The notes beneath the pieces were generated by a model that was given only the letters and a program-made list of their open reading frames with translations, had not been told where the DNA came from and did no database searches. This document shows positions 1-11,760 of a stretch of DNA of 64,000 bases, piece after piece. Source of the DNA: an uncultured Ligilactobacillus sp. (GTDB taxonomy: Bacteria; Bacillota; Bacilli; Lactobacillales; Lactobacillaceae); assembly GCA_934215475.1 (NCBI GenBank), contig CAKPZY010000002.1, forward strand, positions 108,169 through 172,168, given 5' to 3'. The translations under genes were made by a program, and so were the position numbers. Every line of letters begins with the position of its first letter. Position 1 is the stretch's first letter.

Positions 1-57
1 TTTTGTTACATGCTACAATAAGTGTTGCTTAAATCAAAAAATAAGGAGGAATGTCCA

Positions 58-1428
58 GTGCCAGATCTTGAAACTTTATGGCAATTTATTTGCGAAAAGT
101 TCAATGAATCTTTCTCCACAATCACTTACAAAACCTGGATCGAAACAGCCAAGCCCATTCAATTTGCGGATAAAACTTTAGTTGTTGAAGTCCCTTCAAA
201 ACTACATCGTGATTACTGGACTCAAAGTGTGACCCCACAAATTGTGGAAATGCTGCAAGAACCCTTAGGCTACAAAGTCACCATTTTACCAAAGACGCCT
301 GATGAACCTAATCCTTTGGACGAATATACCGCAAAAACAGATCCTGGTATTACACAACATAAGAAATCTGTCGCGAAAGAGGATCCTTCTAAAGGTTTCG
401 TAAAAAACGCACAGCTTAATGACCGGTATACATTTGAAACATTTGTTGTTGGGAAAGGCAATCAATTAGCCCATGCTGCAGCTTTAGCGGTGGCAGAGGA
501 ACCCGGAGTTTTTTATAACCCGCTTTTTTTCTACGGTGGAGTAGGATTAGGAAAAACCCATTTAATGCACGCGATTGGCCATCAAATGTTAGAAAACCGA
601 CCCACTGCTAAAGTTAAATACGTAACCAGTGAATCTTTCGCAAATGACTTCATTAATTCGATCCAAACGAAACGCCAAGAAGAATTTCGGCAAGCTTACC
701 GCAATGTGGATCTGCTTTTAGTAGATGACATTCAATTTTTTGCTGATAAAGTCGGTACACAAGAAGAATTCTTTCATACATTTAATGCCTTATACGATGA
801 CAAAAAACAAATCGTATTATCATCTGACCGTTTGCCAAATGAGATTCCTAAATTGCAGCAGCGGCTGGTTTCTCGCTTTAAATGGGGCTTATCTGTCGAT
901 ATTACTCCACCAGACTTTGAAACACGGATCGCCATCCTGCGAAACAAAGCTGAAGCTGAGCGTTTAGACATTCCAAGCGACACACTGAGTTATATTGCTG
1001 GTCAATTTGATTCAAACATTCGCGAATTGGAAGGTGCCCTCATGCGTGTCCAAGCATATTCTTCCATGAGTCACACCAATATAACGACTAGTCTAGCCGC
1101 AGAAGCGTTAAAGGGATTAACGAGCAAGGACCATAACAATAAAGTTACCATTCCTTTGATCCAAAGTAAGGTAGCTAAATACTACAACGTTACTGTAGCT
1201 GAATTAAAAGGAAGGAAGCGTGTCAAGGCTATCGTTATCCCACGTCAAGTAGCAATGTATCTTGCCCGCGAGCTAACAGATTCGTCATTACCGCGGATCG
1301 GTCAAGAATTCGGAGACAAAGATCATACAACTGTGTTGCACGCTTTTGAAAAGATAACCAGATCAATAGGTAATGATCCTAGCTTAGAGCAAGATGTTGC
1401 CGAATTAAAAGCAGATCTTCATGCTTAA
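58..1428 (+). CDS. dnaA: Chromosomal replication initiator protein DnaA
   Basis: DnaA binds DnaA boxes, melts the origin and loads the helicase. The 456-residue product has an N-terminal interaction domain (about 1-80), a variable linker, an AAA+ ATPase with Walker A GGVGLGKT (about 160-167) and Walker B LLLVDD (about 219), and a C-terminal DNA-binding domain with the DHTTV signature. I chose GTG at 58 because a strong AAGGAGGA lies 7 bases upstream; an in-frame start at 22 would put that ribosome-binding site inside the gene. Length and domains are normal for the family. It heads the origin cluster, with DnaA boxes just downstream. Confidence 0.97.
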   Translation: MPDLETLWQFICEKFNESFSTITYKTWIETAKPIQFADKTLVVEVPSKLHRDYWTQSVTPQIVEMLQEPLGYKVTILPKTPDEPNPLDEYTAKTDPGITQHKKSVAKEDPSKGFVKNAQLNDRYTFETFVVGKGNQLAHAAALAVAEEPGVFYNPLFFYGGVGLGKTHLMHAIGHQMLENRPTAKVKYVTSESFANDFINSIQTKRQEEFRQAYRNVDLLLVDDIQFFADKVGTQEEFFHTFNALYDDKKQIVLSSDRLPNEIPKLQQRLVSRFKWGLSVDITPPDFETRIAILRNKAEAERLDIPSDTLSYIAGQFDSNIRELEGALMRVQAYSSMSHTNITTSLAAEALKGLTSKDHNNKVTIPLIQSKVAKYYNVTVAELKGRKRVKAIVIPRQVAMYLARELTDSSLPRIGQEFGDKDHTTVLHAFEKITRSIGNDPSLEQDVAELKADLHA

Positions 1429-1496
1429 AAACTGTAAAAATAAATAACAAAGTTTTAGTTGCTTTGCGTATCTTAAGATAAAGAAAGCTGGCCAAC

Positions 1497-1660
1497 TTAT
1501 GCACTTGTGGATAAGTGTTTATAACTATTACTTTTTATCCACAGGTTATTAACACCCATTCTTTTTATTTTACTTACTTCATCATGCTTATTAACATAAT
1601 TAACAGTACCTACTACTACGACTATTTTTATTATTAATTAATAATATAAAAAAACAGGAG
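1497..1660. other. oriC: oriC-type region: DnaA boxes and candidate DnaA-trios
   Basis: The dnaA-dnaN gap holds two perfect 9-base DnaA boxes in opposite orientation: TGTGGATAA at 1506-1514 and TTATCCACA at 1535-1543. A degenerate TTATGCACT lies at 1497-1505, and two TTATTAACA copies (two mismatches each) at 1546-1554 and 1588-1596. Then come CTA trinucleotides at 1610-1618 and 1622-1624, interrupted by CGA, followed by a very AT-rich stretch to about 1650. Boxes followed by CTA repeats (3'-GAT on the other strand) and AT-rich DNA resemble the DnaA-trio unwinding element of Bacillus subtilis. That this gap unwinds is an inference. Boxes upstream of dnaA would lie outside the window. Confidence 0.75.
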
Positions 1661-1671
1661 GATCTAACTTT

Positions 1672-2811
1672 ATGAAATTTAGTATCCGCAGAGGTGAATT
1701 CATCTCAGCTTTAAATGATGCACAACGGGCAATCTCTTCTAAAACAGCCATTGACATTTTAAAGGGGATCAAGTTAACTTTGACTGATCATGACCTGATT
1801 ATGACCGGTAGTGATGCAGATATTTCAATTGAAACAGTCATCACTCTTGATGATGAGAAAGCTGCCTTACAAATAGATGAACCTGGCAGTATTGTATTAC
1901 CCGCGCGCTTTTTTAATGAAATTGTCAAAAAGTTACCAGAAGACATAATGACTATTGCTGTTGATAGCCGCTTTCAAGCAACTATCACATCCGGTCAAGC
2001 AGAATTTACGATCAATGGATTAGATTCCGAAACTTATCCACACTTGCCAGAAGTCGATGCACAGAGTAAATTAGTAATTTCAGCTGATATCTTAAAGCAG
2101 GTCATCAATCAAACAGTCATGGCAGTTTCAAATCAAGAAAGCCGACCTATTCTGACGGGTGTGCATTTATCTTACAGCAACGGAGAATTAGCAGCAGTTG
2201 CTACAGATTCACATCGCCTGAGTCAACGGAAAATTAATTTGAAAGATGCTGGTTCTGAAAGCTATGACATTATTGTGCCAGGAAAATCATTAAATGAGTT
2301 GGCTAAAATGTTGGATGATTCGACCCAAAGTGTCGAGATCAGAGTAGCCGAAAATCAAATATTGTTCACCTTTGACAATACGTCCTTTTACTCGCGTCTC
2401 TTAGAGGGTAACTATCCTGATACGGATCGTTTGATCCCCCAGAGTTCAGAGACAACCGTTGAATTTAATGCTGTAGAGCTCTTACATTCGATCGACCGTG
2501 CTTCATTACTCTCTCATGAAGGCCAGAATAATGTGGTCAAACTTTCATTAAACACTTCTGACAAAAAGGCCGTGATCTATGGGAATTCTCCTGAAATTGG
2601 CAATGTCGAAGAGGACCTTGCGTTTAAAAAGCTCGAAGGAAAAGATTTGGAGATCTCGTTTAACCCTGATTATATGAAAGATGCCCTGTCATCCTTTGGA
2701 CAAACGGATATTATAATGGCACTTACTCTTCCACTGCGTCCCTTCACCCTCGTACCAACGGAGGATGGAGCTAACTTTGTTCAATTGATCACTCCAGTAA
2801 GAACATTTTGA
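1672..2811 (+). CDS. dnaN: DNA polymerase III beta subunit (sliding clamp)
   Basis: The beta clamp encircles DNA and tethers polymerase III and other partners. The 379-residue protein has the three repeated clamp folds and ends in the conserved LITPVRTF-type tail. An AGGAGG lies about 10 bases before the ATG. It sits directly downstream of the origin gap and is followed by a hairpin terminator at 2850-2880, so it is separated from the yaaA-recF-gyrBA group. Length is normal for Lactobacillales. Confidence 0.97.
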   Translation: MKFSIRRGEFISALNDAQRAISSKTAIDILKGIKLTLTDHDLIMTGSDADISIETVITLDDEKAALQIDEPGSIVLPARFFNEIVKKLPEDIMTIAVDSRFQATITSGQAEFTINGLDSETYPHLPEVDAQSKLVISADILKQVINQTVMAVSNQESRPILTGVHLSYSNGELAAVATDSHRLSQRKINLKDAGSESYDIIVPGKSLNELAKMLDDSTQSVEIRVAENQILFTFDNTSFYSRLLEGNYPDTDRLIPQSSETTVEFNAVELLHSIDRASLLSHEGQNNVVKLSLNTSDKKAVIYGNSPEIGNVEEDLAFKKLEGKDLEISFNPDYMKDALSSFGQTDIIMALTLPLRPFTLVPTEDGANFVQLITPVRTF

Positions 2812-2847
2812 GTTCTTACTACTAAAAATTGTAAAAACAAAATTTAC

Positions 2848-2881
2848 CTCTCCTTGGAAGCGCTCAAGGAGGGTTTTTTTG
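2848..2881 (+). terminator. Rho-independent terminator after dnaN
   Basis: CTCCTTG at 2850-2856 pairs with CAAGGAG at 2865-2871 over an 8-base loop, followed by a T run. Confidence 0.85.
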
Positions 2882-2976
2882 TATATAAAACTTTCTCACG
2901 CATTTTTGACTATTTCTTGATATTTTATCCAAATATGTATAAAAGCCCTCAGAATGCTTATATGGGCCGATTAAAG

Positions 2977-3020
2977 TTGTTTTAAGCAACAGAAAGGCGT
3001 ATAATTATAGGTAACCTATA
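2977..3020 (+). promoter_or_regulatory. Promoter of yaaA-recF-gyrB-gyrA with a palindrome over the start site
   Basis: A -35 TTGTTT (2977-2982) and a -10 TATAAT (3000-3005) are 17 bases apart. Immediately downstream TATAGGT-A-ACCTATA (3006-3020) is a near-perfect inverted repeat at the expected transcription start, which could be an operator or a small leader hairpin. Confidence 0.65.
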
Positions 3021-3038
3021 GAAAGTGAGGGCCGTTTT

Positions 3039-3257
3039 TTGGGGCAAGAAATAGATTTAAAAACACCGTACATAACACTCGGACAATTACTAAAGATTGC
3101 CGATCTGATTTCATCTGGCGGGCAAGCTAAGTGGTTTTTAGCTGAAAACGATGTTTATGTCAACGGGATCCTTGATTCAAGACGAGGAAAGAAACTTTAT
3201 CCGGATGATACGGTCAAAATAAACAATAATACATTTATACTAAAAGCTGGAAAATAA
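3039..3257 (+). CDS. yaaA: S4-domain protein YaaA
   Basis: A small S4-like RNA-binding protein found between dnaN and recF in Firmicutes. The 72-residue product contains the S4 pattern around KWFLAENDVYVNG. The start is TTG at 3039, preceded by GTGAGG at 3025-3030; no in-frame ATG would keep the domain whole. It ends two bases before recF, so the two are probably translationally coupled. Its role is not settled; RNA or ribosome binding is suggested only by the fold. Confidence 0.88.
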   Translation: MGQEIDLKTPYITLGQLLKIADLISSGGQAKWFLAENDVYVNGILDSRRGKKLYPDDTVKINNNTFILKAGK

Positions 3258-3259
3258 GT

Positions 3260-4420
3260 ATGTATTTAAAAGGACTGAAACTGAAAAATTTCCGTAATTA
3301 TGCTTCGGCCTCTCTCACATTTTCGCCTGAGATAAATGTTTTGTTGGGCCAAAATGCTCAAGGAAAAACTAACTTATTAGAGGCGATTTATGTTCTAGCC
3401 ACTGCCAGAAGCCATCGGACAGCTAATGATCGTGAACTGATCCGGTTTGACCATGACAATGCGGAAATTATTGGTCGAGTTCACCGGCGAACCGGAGAGC
3501 TGCCTCTAGAACTGGAGCTAGGCAAACAAGGCAAGACAGCCAGGATCAACCACTTGGAGCAAGCTAAGTTGTCCCAGTATATTGGTCAGTTGAACGTCAT
3601 TTTATTTGCACCTGAGGATCTTTCGTTAGTTAAAGGAAGTCCGAGTGGGCGCAGACGTTTTATCGACATGGAGTTTGGCCAGATCGCCCCCCGTTATTTA
3701 CATGATCTTACCCGTTATCGAGAGGTTTTAAAACAACGGAATCGTTATTTAAAATTGCTAAGTGTTCATAAAACTACTGATAAAGTCTATTTAGATGTTT
3801 TATCAGAACAATTAGCGTCTTTGGGCGGAAGTATTATAGCTCAGCGAGTGAAGTTCTTGAGAGAGTTGGAAAAGTATGCTTATAAATTACATTTTTCTAT
3901 TACTCAAGGACAGGAGACACTATCTTTTGAATATGATTCTAAGTTAAAGGACGTTACAGGCAAAACTGAAAGTGAATTGCAGCAGCAAATGTACCAACAA
4001 TTAAAAGGCCAAAGCGAGAAAGAAATATTTCAGGGAACGACATTGATTGGCCCACACAGAGATGATGTTAAGTTTTTGATCAACGGTAAAAATGTTCAAA
4101 CTTTTGGCTCACAAGGCCAGCAACGGACCACAGCTTTGTCGGTCAAACTGGCTGAAATTGATGTGATGAAAGAACAGACGGGAGAGTATCCTTTGTTACT
4201 GCTGGATGATGTATTGTCTGAGCTAGATGGGCAAAGACAAACGCACCTATTGAAGACGATTCAAAAAAAAGTTCAGACCTTTTTGACGGCTCCAGCGATG
4301 AACGACGTAGCCAAAAACCTGATTCAATCGCCTAAAATTTTTGTAATAGATCACGGAACTGCTCGGGTGACAACTAAGGAAAATAAGAATGATTTAAAAA
4401 CGAGCACATTTTATCCATAA
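3260..4420 (+). CDS. recF: DNA replication and repair protein RecF
   Basis: RecF is an SMC-like ATPase that helps load RecA at gaps in single-stranded DNA. The 386 residues show Walker A GQNAQGKTN (about 30-38), a signature region around FGSQGQQRTT (about 283) and Walker B LLLLDDVLSELD (about 313). It begins two bases after yaaA stops and lies upstream of gyrB in the usual order. A TTATCCATA (one mismatch to a DnaA box) overlaps the end of the gene at 4413-4421, probably by chance. Confidence 0.96.
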   Translation: MYLKGLKLKNFRNYASASLTFSPEINVLLGQNAQGKTNLLEAIYVLATARSHRTANDRELIRFDHDNAEIIGRVHRRTGELPLELELGKQGKTARINHLEQAKLSQYIGQLNVILFAPEDLSLVKGSPSGRRRFIDMEFGQIAPRYLHDLTRYREVLKQRNRYLKLLSVHKTTDKVYLDVLSEQLASLGGSIIAQRVKFLRELEKYAYKLHFSITQGQETLSFEYDSKLKDVTGKTESELQQQMYQQLKGQSEKEIFQGTTLIGPHRDDVKFLINGKNVQTFGSQGQQRTTALSVKLAEIDVMKEQTGEYPLLLLDDVLSELDGQRQTHLLKTIQKKVQTFLTAPAMNDVAKNLIQSPKIFVIDHGTARVTTKENKNDLKTSTFYP

Positions 4421-4519
4421 TTTGGGTTCACAACAAGCAAGACAAAACAAACTAATAACATAAGTAAAAATGAACTTTAATTACAGCAGCATTATTTGAT
4501 TTACAAGGAGGATGTCTAA

Positions 4520-6480
<1,961 letters not shown>

Positions 6481-6481
<1 letters not shown>

Positions 6482-6500
6482 TTATTTCCCGGGAAATAAT
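6481..6500. repeat. Perfect 20-base palindrome between gyrB and gyrA
   Basis: ATTATTTCCCGGGAAATAAT is a perfect 10+10 inverted repeat beginning at the last base of the gyrB stop codon. There is no T run, so it does not look like a terminator. Seventeen bases of it recur at about 14278-14294. Function unknown. Confidence 0.7.
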
Positions 6501-6530
6501 TCGAGCCGAAATAATTAGGAGGCTAGAAAG

Positions 6531-9086
6531 TTGGTAGATTTACCAGATCGAGTTAAAAATGTGGATTTATCCAAGATGATGCGCACATCTTTCCTTGATT
6601 ACGCTATGAGTGTTATAGTTGCGCGAGCATTACCTGATGTTCGTGATGGTTTAAAGCCAGTGCATCGGCGAATATTATATGGAATGAATGAATTGGGAGT
6701 AACACCAGAAAAGCCGTATAAAAAATCGGCGAGGATCGTCGGAGAAGTTATGGGGAAGTTTCATCCACATGGAGATTCGGCAATTTATGAATCGATGGTT
6801 CGAATGGCCCAACCATTCAGTTATCGTTATATGCTAGTCGATGGTCATGGAAATTTTGGCTCAGTCGATGGAGATGGTGCCGCGGCCATGCGTTATACCG
6901 AGGCAAGAATGTCCAAGATCACTTTGGAAATGTTGCGTGATATCAATAAAGACACTATCGACTTTGAACCAAACTACGATGGGACAGAGAGAGAACCAAC
7001 CGTTTTGCCTGCTCGTTTTCCAAATTTGCTGGTTAATGGTGCTACTGGGATCGCCGTCGGCATGACTACCAATATTCCGCCACACAATTTGGCAGAGGTG
7101 ATCTCTGGTCTCCATATCTTGATGGATAATCCAGAGGCAACGACAGCAGATTTGATGGAAGCAATTCCAGGGCCAGACTTTCCTACTGCTGGGATCGTGA
7201 TGGGAAAATCAGGGATCCGCAAAGCATATGAAACTGGGCATGGTCATATTATATTGCGGGCTAAAGTAGACATCAATGAGCAGAAAAACGGTCATGAACA
7301 AATCGTCGTAAGTGAATTGCCATATATGGTGAATAAAGCTCGTTTGATCGAACGAATAGCTGAATTAGCAAGGGAACGTAAGATCGAAGGGATCACTGAT
7401 ATCAAAGATGAATCCGACAGGGAAGGTATGCGGATCACAATTGACATCAGACGAGATGTCAGTGCTTCTGTGGTTTTAAATAATCTATATAAGATGACGT
7501 TAATGCAGACCTCATTTGGGTTCAATATGCTGGCAATCGTCGATGGAACACCTAGACTTTTGAGTCTGAAACAAATTTTGCAATATTATTTAAAGCACCA
7601 AGAAGAAGTTATTCGGCGCCGGACACAGTTCGATTTAAAGAAAGCTAAAGCGCGTGCCCATATCTTGGAAGGTTTACGGATCGCGTTAGATCACATTCAG
7701 GCTATCATTGATATTATTCGTAGTTCTCAAAGTGGCGATGTCGCAAAAGATCGTTTAATGAACAGCTATGATTTGAGCGATAAGCAGGCGCAGGCAATTT
7801 TGGATATGCGGCTGGTGCGTTTGACAGGTTTGGAACGTGATAAGGTCGAAAAAGATTATAAGAAAACAATGGAAGCCATTGCCGACTATGAGGATATTCT
7901 GGCACATGAAGAACGCATCAATCAAATTATTTATGAAGAACTGTTAAAAATTCAAGAAAAATTTGGTGATGATCGTCGGACAGAATTATTGGTCGGCGAT
8001 GTTACGAGCATCGAAGACGAAGATTTGATTGAAGAAGAGTCTGTAGTTGTTTCCTTGACTCATAACGGTTATATCAAACGCATGCCTACTAGTGAATTTA
8101 AAGCACAGCGTCGCGGCGGCCGCGGTGTCCAAGGTATGGGAGTCCATGAAGGAGACTTTATTGAACATCTGATCTCAACTTCAACTCATGATCAACTATT
8201 GTTCTTTACCAACACAGGTAAGGTCTATAGTTCTAAGGGCTACCAGATTCCAGAATATGGTCGTTCTGCTAAGGGGATCCCTGTGATCAATATGCTAAAC
8301 ATCGCCCCTGGAGAAAAAGTGGCGACCATGATCACTGTTCCAAATGCTGATAAGGAAAATGTTGATCCTGAACATCTTTTCTTGTTCTTTACAACCAAAA
8401 ATGGTGTGGTCAAGCGCACAGCGGTTTCTGACTTTCTAAATATCCGCAGAAATGGGCTCAAAGCTATTACCCTGCGCGATGGTGATGAACTGATCAGTGT
8501 TTCACAGACAAATGGCAACGACAATATCATCATTGGGACACATAATGGATATGCTGTTTCATTTAATGAAGGAAAAGTTCGTTCTATGGGTAGAGGAGCA
8601 GCAGGAGTTCGTGGTGTTCGTTTAGGAGCAAATGATTATGTGATCGGCTCAGATATCCTTCAACCAGAAAGTAACGTCTTTGTCATTTCAGAAAATGGCT
8701 ACGGCAAACAAACGCCAGCTAATGAATATGCTATTCGCGGTCGTGGCGGCAAGGGTGTTAAAACAGTTAATGTTACTCAGAAGAATGGGCCATTGGTTGG
8801 ACTGACCACGGTGTCAGATGATGAAGATATAATGGTTATCACTAACAAGGGAGTACTAATTAGGTTCTCAATTTCCAACGTTTCAATCACAGGAAGAGCG
8901 ACGCTTGGGGTTCATTTGATCAACCTTGAGGAGGATTCATTTGTTTCAACTATGGCTAAAGTTGCTCCTGAAAAAGAGCTTGCTGATAGTGAAACAGAGA
9001 CTAGTGATGATGAAATTTCTCAGCCAAAAGAAAACAAAAACGAAGAAAATGAGAATAATGAACCTGGAGATAATGATTTAAATTAA
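6531..9086 (+). CDS. gyrA: DNA gyrase subunit A
   Basis: Breakage-reunion subunit of gyrase. The 851 residues carry the catalytic tyrosine in RYTEAR (Y122), a winged-helix and coiled-coil core, the GyrA box QRRGGRG (about 524) and six beta-pinwheel repeats, ending in an acidic Glu/Asn-rich tail. The quinolone-resistance region reads [13 protein letters not shown] with Ser83 and Glu87, the susceptible type for Gram-positive bacteria. Start is TTG at 6531 behind TAGGAGG. Terminal gene of the yaaA-recF-gyrBA unit. Confidence 0.97.
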   Translation: MVDLPDRVKNVDLSKMMRTSFLDYAMSVIVARALPDVRDGLKPVHRRILYGMNELGVTPEKPYKKSARIVGEVMGKFHPHGDSAIYESMVRMAQPFSYRYMLVDGHGNFGSVDGDGAAAMRYTEARMSKITLEMLRDINKDTIDFEPNYDGTEREPTVLPARFPNLLVNGATGIAVGMTTNIPPHNLAEVISGLHILMDNPEATTADLMEAIPGPDFPTAGIVMGKSGIRKAYETGHGHIILRAKVDINEQKNGHEQIVVSELPYMVNKARLIERIAELARERKIEGITDIKDESDREGMRITIDIRRDVSASVVLNNLYKMTLMQTSFGFNMLAIVDGTPRLLSLKQILQYYLKHQEEVIRRRTQFDLKKAKARAHILEGLRIALDHIQAIIDIIRSSQSGDVAKDRLMNSYDLSDKQAQAILDMRLVRLTGLERDKVEKDYKKTMEAIADYEDILAHEERINQIIYEELLKIQEKFGDDRRTELLVGDVTSIEDEDLIEEESVVVSLTHNGYIKRMPTSEFKAQRRGGRGVQGMGVHEGDFIEHLISTSTHDQLLFFTNTGKVYSSKGYQIPEYGRSAKGIPVINMLNIAPGEKVATMITVPNADKENVDPEHLFLFFTTKNGVVKRTAVSDFLNIRRNGLKAITLRDGDELISVSQTNGNDNIIIGTHNGYAVSFNEGKVRSMGRGAAGVRGVRLGANDYVIGSDILQPESNVFVISENGYGKQTPANEYAIRGRGGKGVKTVNVTQKNGPLVGLTTVSDDEDIMVITNKGVLIRFSISNVSITGRATLGVHLINLEEDSFVSTMAKVAPEKELADSETETSDDEISQPKENKNEENENNEPGDNDLN

Positions 9087-9201
9087 TTTGCAGAAAAAAG
9101 AAACAAAATTCTTTATTTTGCGTATATATATCTTGTAGAGCAAATTCAATGATCAAGTAGTATAAGTACGCGAATTCAGTGAAGATGAGTCATTTTAATG
9201 A

Positions 9202-9233
9202 ATATTGCAAATGCAATATGAACGTGGTATAAT
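9202..9233 (+). promoter_or_regulatory. Promoter of rpsF-ssb-rpsR with an inverted repeat over the -35
   Basis: TTGCAA (9205-9210) and TATAAT (9228-9233) are separated by 17 bases. The -35 lies inside ATATTGCA-AA-TGCAATAT (9202-9219), a perfect 8-2-8 inverted repeat that could be bound by a regulator. Confidence 0.7.
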
Positions 9234-9244
9234 TCTATTTTGTG

Positions 9245-9300
9245 AGTATCTAAGCTTTTTTAGATTACTCTCCTTGTCCTCTACTTTAGGATAGAGGGCC
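9245..9300 (+). promoter_or_regulatory. Structured rpsF leader (two hairpins), possible S6:S18 autoregulation site
   Basis: The leader can fold ATCTAA/TTAGAT (about 9247-9265) and CCTCTA/TAGAGG (about 9279-9297). Leaders of rpsF operons often bind the S6:S18 complex; whether this one has the required CCG bulge was not established. Confidence 0.4.
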
Positions 9301-9328
9301 AAAAGTCCATAAGGAGGTGTAAACAGTC

Positions 9329-9619
9329 ATGACAAACTATGAAGTTACCTACATTGTTAGCCCATCAATCGACGAAGCTGCCAAAAAGGATTTGGTGGAA
9401 CGTTTCGACAATGTTTTAAAAACAAATGGTGCTGAAGTTGTAGATTCGAAAGACTGGTCTAAGCGTCGTTTTGCTTACGAAATTGGTGGTTTTACAGAAG
9501 GAATCTACCATGTCGTAAATGTCAAGGCAGACAATGTTGACGCTATTAATGAATTTGACCGTCTTGCTAAATTTAATGACGGAATTTTACGTCATATGAT
9601 CGTTAAACGTGAAGCTTAA
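9329..9619 (+). CDS. rpsF: 30S ribosomal protein S6
   Basis: S6 binds S18 and the central domain of 16S rRNA in the small subunit. The 96-residue product has the ferredoxin-like S6 pattern ([24 protein letters not shown]). A strong AAGGAGGTG precedes the ATG. First gene of the rpsF-ssb-rpsR operon, the standard Firmicute order. Confidence 0.96.
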   Translation: MTNYEVTYIVSPSIDEAAKKDLVERFDNVLKTNGAEVVDSKDWSKRRFAYEIGGFTEGIYHVVNVKADNVDAINEFDRLAKFNDGILRHMIVKREA

Positions 9620-9647
9620 TTTTTAAAATCAGAAGGGGGAACGAATT

Positions 9648-10181
9648 TTGATCAATAGAGCCGTATTAGTCGGACGACTGACCCGTGATCCTGATTTGCG
9701 CTATACATCTTCCGGAGTTGCTGTAGGATCTTTCACTGTTGCAATAGATCGTCCATTTACGAATCGTTCTGGTGAACGAGAGGCCGATTTCATCAATTGT
9801 GTTATCTGGAGAAAAGCAGCTGAAAATTTCGCTAACTTTACCCATAAGGGTTCTTTAGTGGGGATCGATGGACGAATTCAAACTCGTTCGTATGAAAATC
9901 AACAAGGAAATCGTGTATATGTAACAGAAGTAGTTGCTGATAACTTCTCATTGCTTGAGTCTAAGGCTGAAGCTGACCAGTATCGGCAGCAACATCCACA
10001 GGGTAATTCTTCTTCTCCTTCTTCGCAAAAATCGTCACAACAGGACAACAATCCGTATGGCAATCCGAATAACGGTAATCAGGGCGGCTATCAGGACAAT
10101 AAGAATTCTGATAACAGCAAAGATCCGTTTGCAGATAATGGCCAACAAATTGATATTTCTGATGATGATTTACCATTCTAG
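9648..10181 (+). CDS. ssb: Single-stranded DNA-binding protein
   Basis: SSB coats single-stranded DNA during replication and repair. The 177 residues comprise an OB fold (about 1-105, [18 protein letters not shown]), a Gln/Asn/Gly/Ser-rich linker, and the acidic partner-binding tip DISDDDLPF. The start is TTG at 9648, preceded by AAGGGGGA. It lies between rpsF and rpsR, 20 bases before the latter. Confidence 0.96.
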   Translation: MINRAVLVGRLTRDPDLRYTSSGVAVGSFTVAIDRPFTNRSGEREADFINCVIWRKAAENFANFTHKGSLVGIDGRIQTRSYENQQGNRVYVTEVVADNFSLLESKAEADQYRQQHPQGNSSSPSSQKSSQQDNNPYGNPNNGNQGGYQDNKNSDNSKDPFADNGQQIDISDDDLPF

Positions 10182-10201
10182 TAAACAGAGGAGGGAAAAT
10201 A

Positions 10202-10438
10202 ATGGCACAACAACGTAGAGGCGGACGCCGTCGGCGTAAAGTTGACTTTATCGCAGCTAACCATATCGAATATATTGATTATAAAGATACTGATTTGTTG
10301 AGGAGATTTGTTTCTGAACGAGGAAAGATATTGCCACGTCGAGTTACAGGTACTAGTGCAAAAAATCAACGCAAGTTGACTGTAGCTGTTAAGCGTGCTC
10401 GTATCATGGGCTTGTTACCATTCGTATCAGAAGAATAA
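10202..10438 (+). CDS. rpsR: 30S ribosomal protein S18
   Basis: S18 partners with S6 in the small-subunit platform. 78 residues, basic N-terminus ([15 protein letters not shown]) and the conserved [20 protein letters not shown] core. GAGGAGGGAAA precedes the ATG. Last gene of the operon. Confidence 0.96.
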   Translation: MAQQRRGGRRRRKVDFIAANHIEYIDYKDTDLLRRFVSERGKILPRRVTGTSAKNQRKLTVAVKRARIMGLLPFVSEE

Positions 10439-10546
10439 AAATAGATTTACGTACCTGCCTGAAAGGGTAGGCAAAGACAGCTTAATTTTAAATGAGCGGA
10501 TAGCTGAAATTGTTCGCTCAATATTATGGATTTTTACGATCCGCCC

Positions 10547-10585
10547 AAAGCTCCAAGAAGCTCCATGCTTCTTGGAGCTTTTTAT
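10547..10585 (+). terminator. Strong terminator of the rpsF-ssb-rpsR operon
   Basis: AAAGCTCCAAGAAGC (10547-10561) pairs with GCTTCTTGGAGCTTT (10567-10581) around a 5-base loop, followed by Ts. The 110 bases between rpsR and this hairpin contain further short complementary arms (GAGCG/CGCTC near 10495-10520) but no gene. Confidence 0.9.
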
Positions 10586-10901
10586 GTTGTTAATTTATTT
10601 CAAAATTGGTAACTTGCTGCTTTAGTTATTTTTTGTTTTTTGCGGGCATTAATGTATGCTTTGAAAGCAGCATCAATGTAAACTTTCATTTGAAATATAC
10701 AGAAAATAGACAAATACATTTGGCTGATCAATAGGTAGTGCTTTTTAGCATTAAGTAAGAGAGATTTACAAGCTTCACCATGAATTTATTGTTCTGCATA
10801 ACATGATGTAGCTGCTGCAAATCTTCTGTTTTATATAGGCAAAATAGCGTATGATATTAGTTGAAATAACTTTATTTTGAAAATCAGCAGGGGATATATA
10901 T
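10586..10901. other. Intergenic stretch before the orphan LacR-like gene
   Basis: AT-rich with no convincing gene. No TAAACA-type repeat like those at the tagatose operons was found here. A small minus-strand open frame (10775-10963) lacks a ribosome-binding site and overlaps the next gene. Confidence 0.5.
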
Positions 10902-11657
10902 ATGTTAAAACGGGAAAGATTAATGACAATAAAACAACTCGTCCATAAGCATGGAATCATCACTGTTCAAGAATTGATCAAGCAGTTGGGTGTATCAGAT
11001 ATGACTGTTCGACGTGACTTGGATGAATTGGCAAATAGCGGACAGCTGACTCGTGTCCACGGAGGGGCGCAGAGCATTGAAAGCACTGAGTTGTCGTATA
11101 CTGAAAAAAAAGAAATTCATTTGACAGAAAAAGAGCAATTAGCTAAAACAGCGGCATTGTTGATAAAAGAACGTGACACAATTTATGTCGGCCCGGGAAC
11201 GACTCAGGAGCTGATAGAAAGCTACGTGCCAGAACTTTCAAATATTCGGGTAGTCACCAATAGTTTGCCGATTTTTAAAACGTGGAGAAATAAAAACAAT
11301 GTGGATCTAATTTTAGTTGGTGGGACTTTCCGCCAACGTTCCGGGACGTTTATTGGTGGATTGGCTAATGATACCTTGTCTGAATTGAAATTCAACAAGG
11401 CTTTTGTAGGTGTAAATGGGATTCATAACGAAAGCATGATGACTGCCAATACGGAAGAGGGAACTGCTCAAAGTATTGCTTTAAACAATGCAAAAGAAAA
11501 AATAGTTTTGGCTGATAAATATAAGGTTAATCGTGATGATTTTTACCAATTTTATAATCTTTACGATGTTGATCGTTTGATCACCAATTCTAATCTCTCT
11601 GAGGAACTGGTCAGGCACTACCATAAATTTACCGATTTAATATTAGCACCAAAGTAG
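10902..11657 (+). CDS. DeoR-family transcriptional regulator, LacR-like (orphan paralogue)
   Basis: 251-residue repressor with a DeoR winged helix at the N-terminus (about 1-58; TVRRDLDELANSGQLTRVHGGAQ) and a sugar-phosphate sensor domain (YVGPGTTQEL, VVTNSLP, LVGGTFRQRSGTFIGG). It closely resembles the lacR product at 32457-33218 along its whole length, including the shared stretch VGVNGIHNESMMTANTEEG, so the two are paralogues. It stands alone between ribosomal and ABC-transporter genes with no sugar genes nearby. It could respond to the same or a related sugar phosphate. AGGGGA precedes the ATG. Confidence 0.85.
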   Translation: MLKRERLMTIKQLVHKHGIITVQELIKQLGVSDMTVRRDLDELANSGQLTRVHGGAQSIESTELSYTEKKEIHLTEKEQLAKTAALLIKERDTIYVGPGTTQELIESYVPELSNIRVVTNSLPIFKTWRNKNNVDLILVGGTFRQRSGTFIGGLANDTLSELKFNKAFVGVNGIHNESMMTANTEEGTAQSIALNNAKEKIVLADKYKVNRDDFYQFYNLYDVDRLITNSNLSEELVRHYHKFTDLILAPK

Positions 11658-11693
11658 CACGTAAAAGCGTTGCTGAAAAAAGAGAAGCCTTTT

Positions 11694-11752
11694 AATAACG
11701 GATCGATAACAACTACTAGAAAAAGAAGCTGTTCACGGTCCGTTATTTTTAT
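11694..11752 (+). terminator. Terminator after the LacR-like gene
   Basis: AATAACGGATC (11694-11704) pairs with GGTCCGTTATT (11737-11747), with one G-T pair and a long loop, followed by TTTATT. Confidence 0.65.
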
Positions 11753-11760
11753 TGTTCAAA

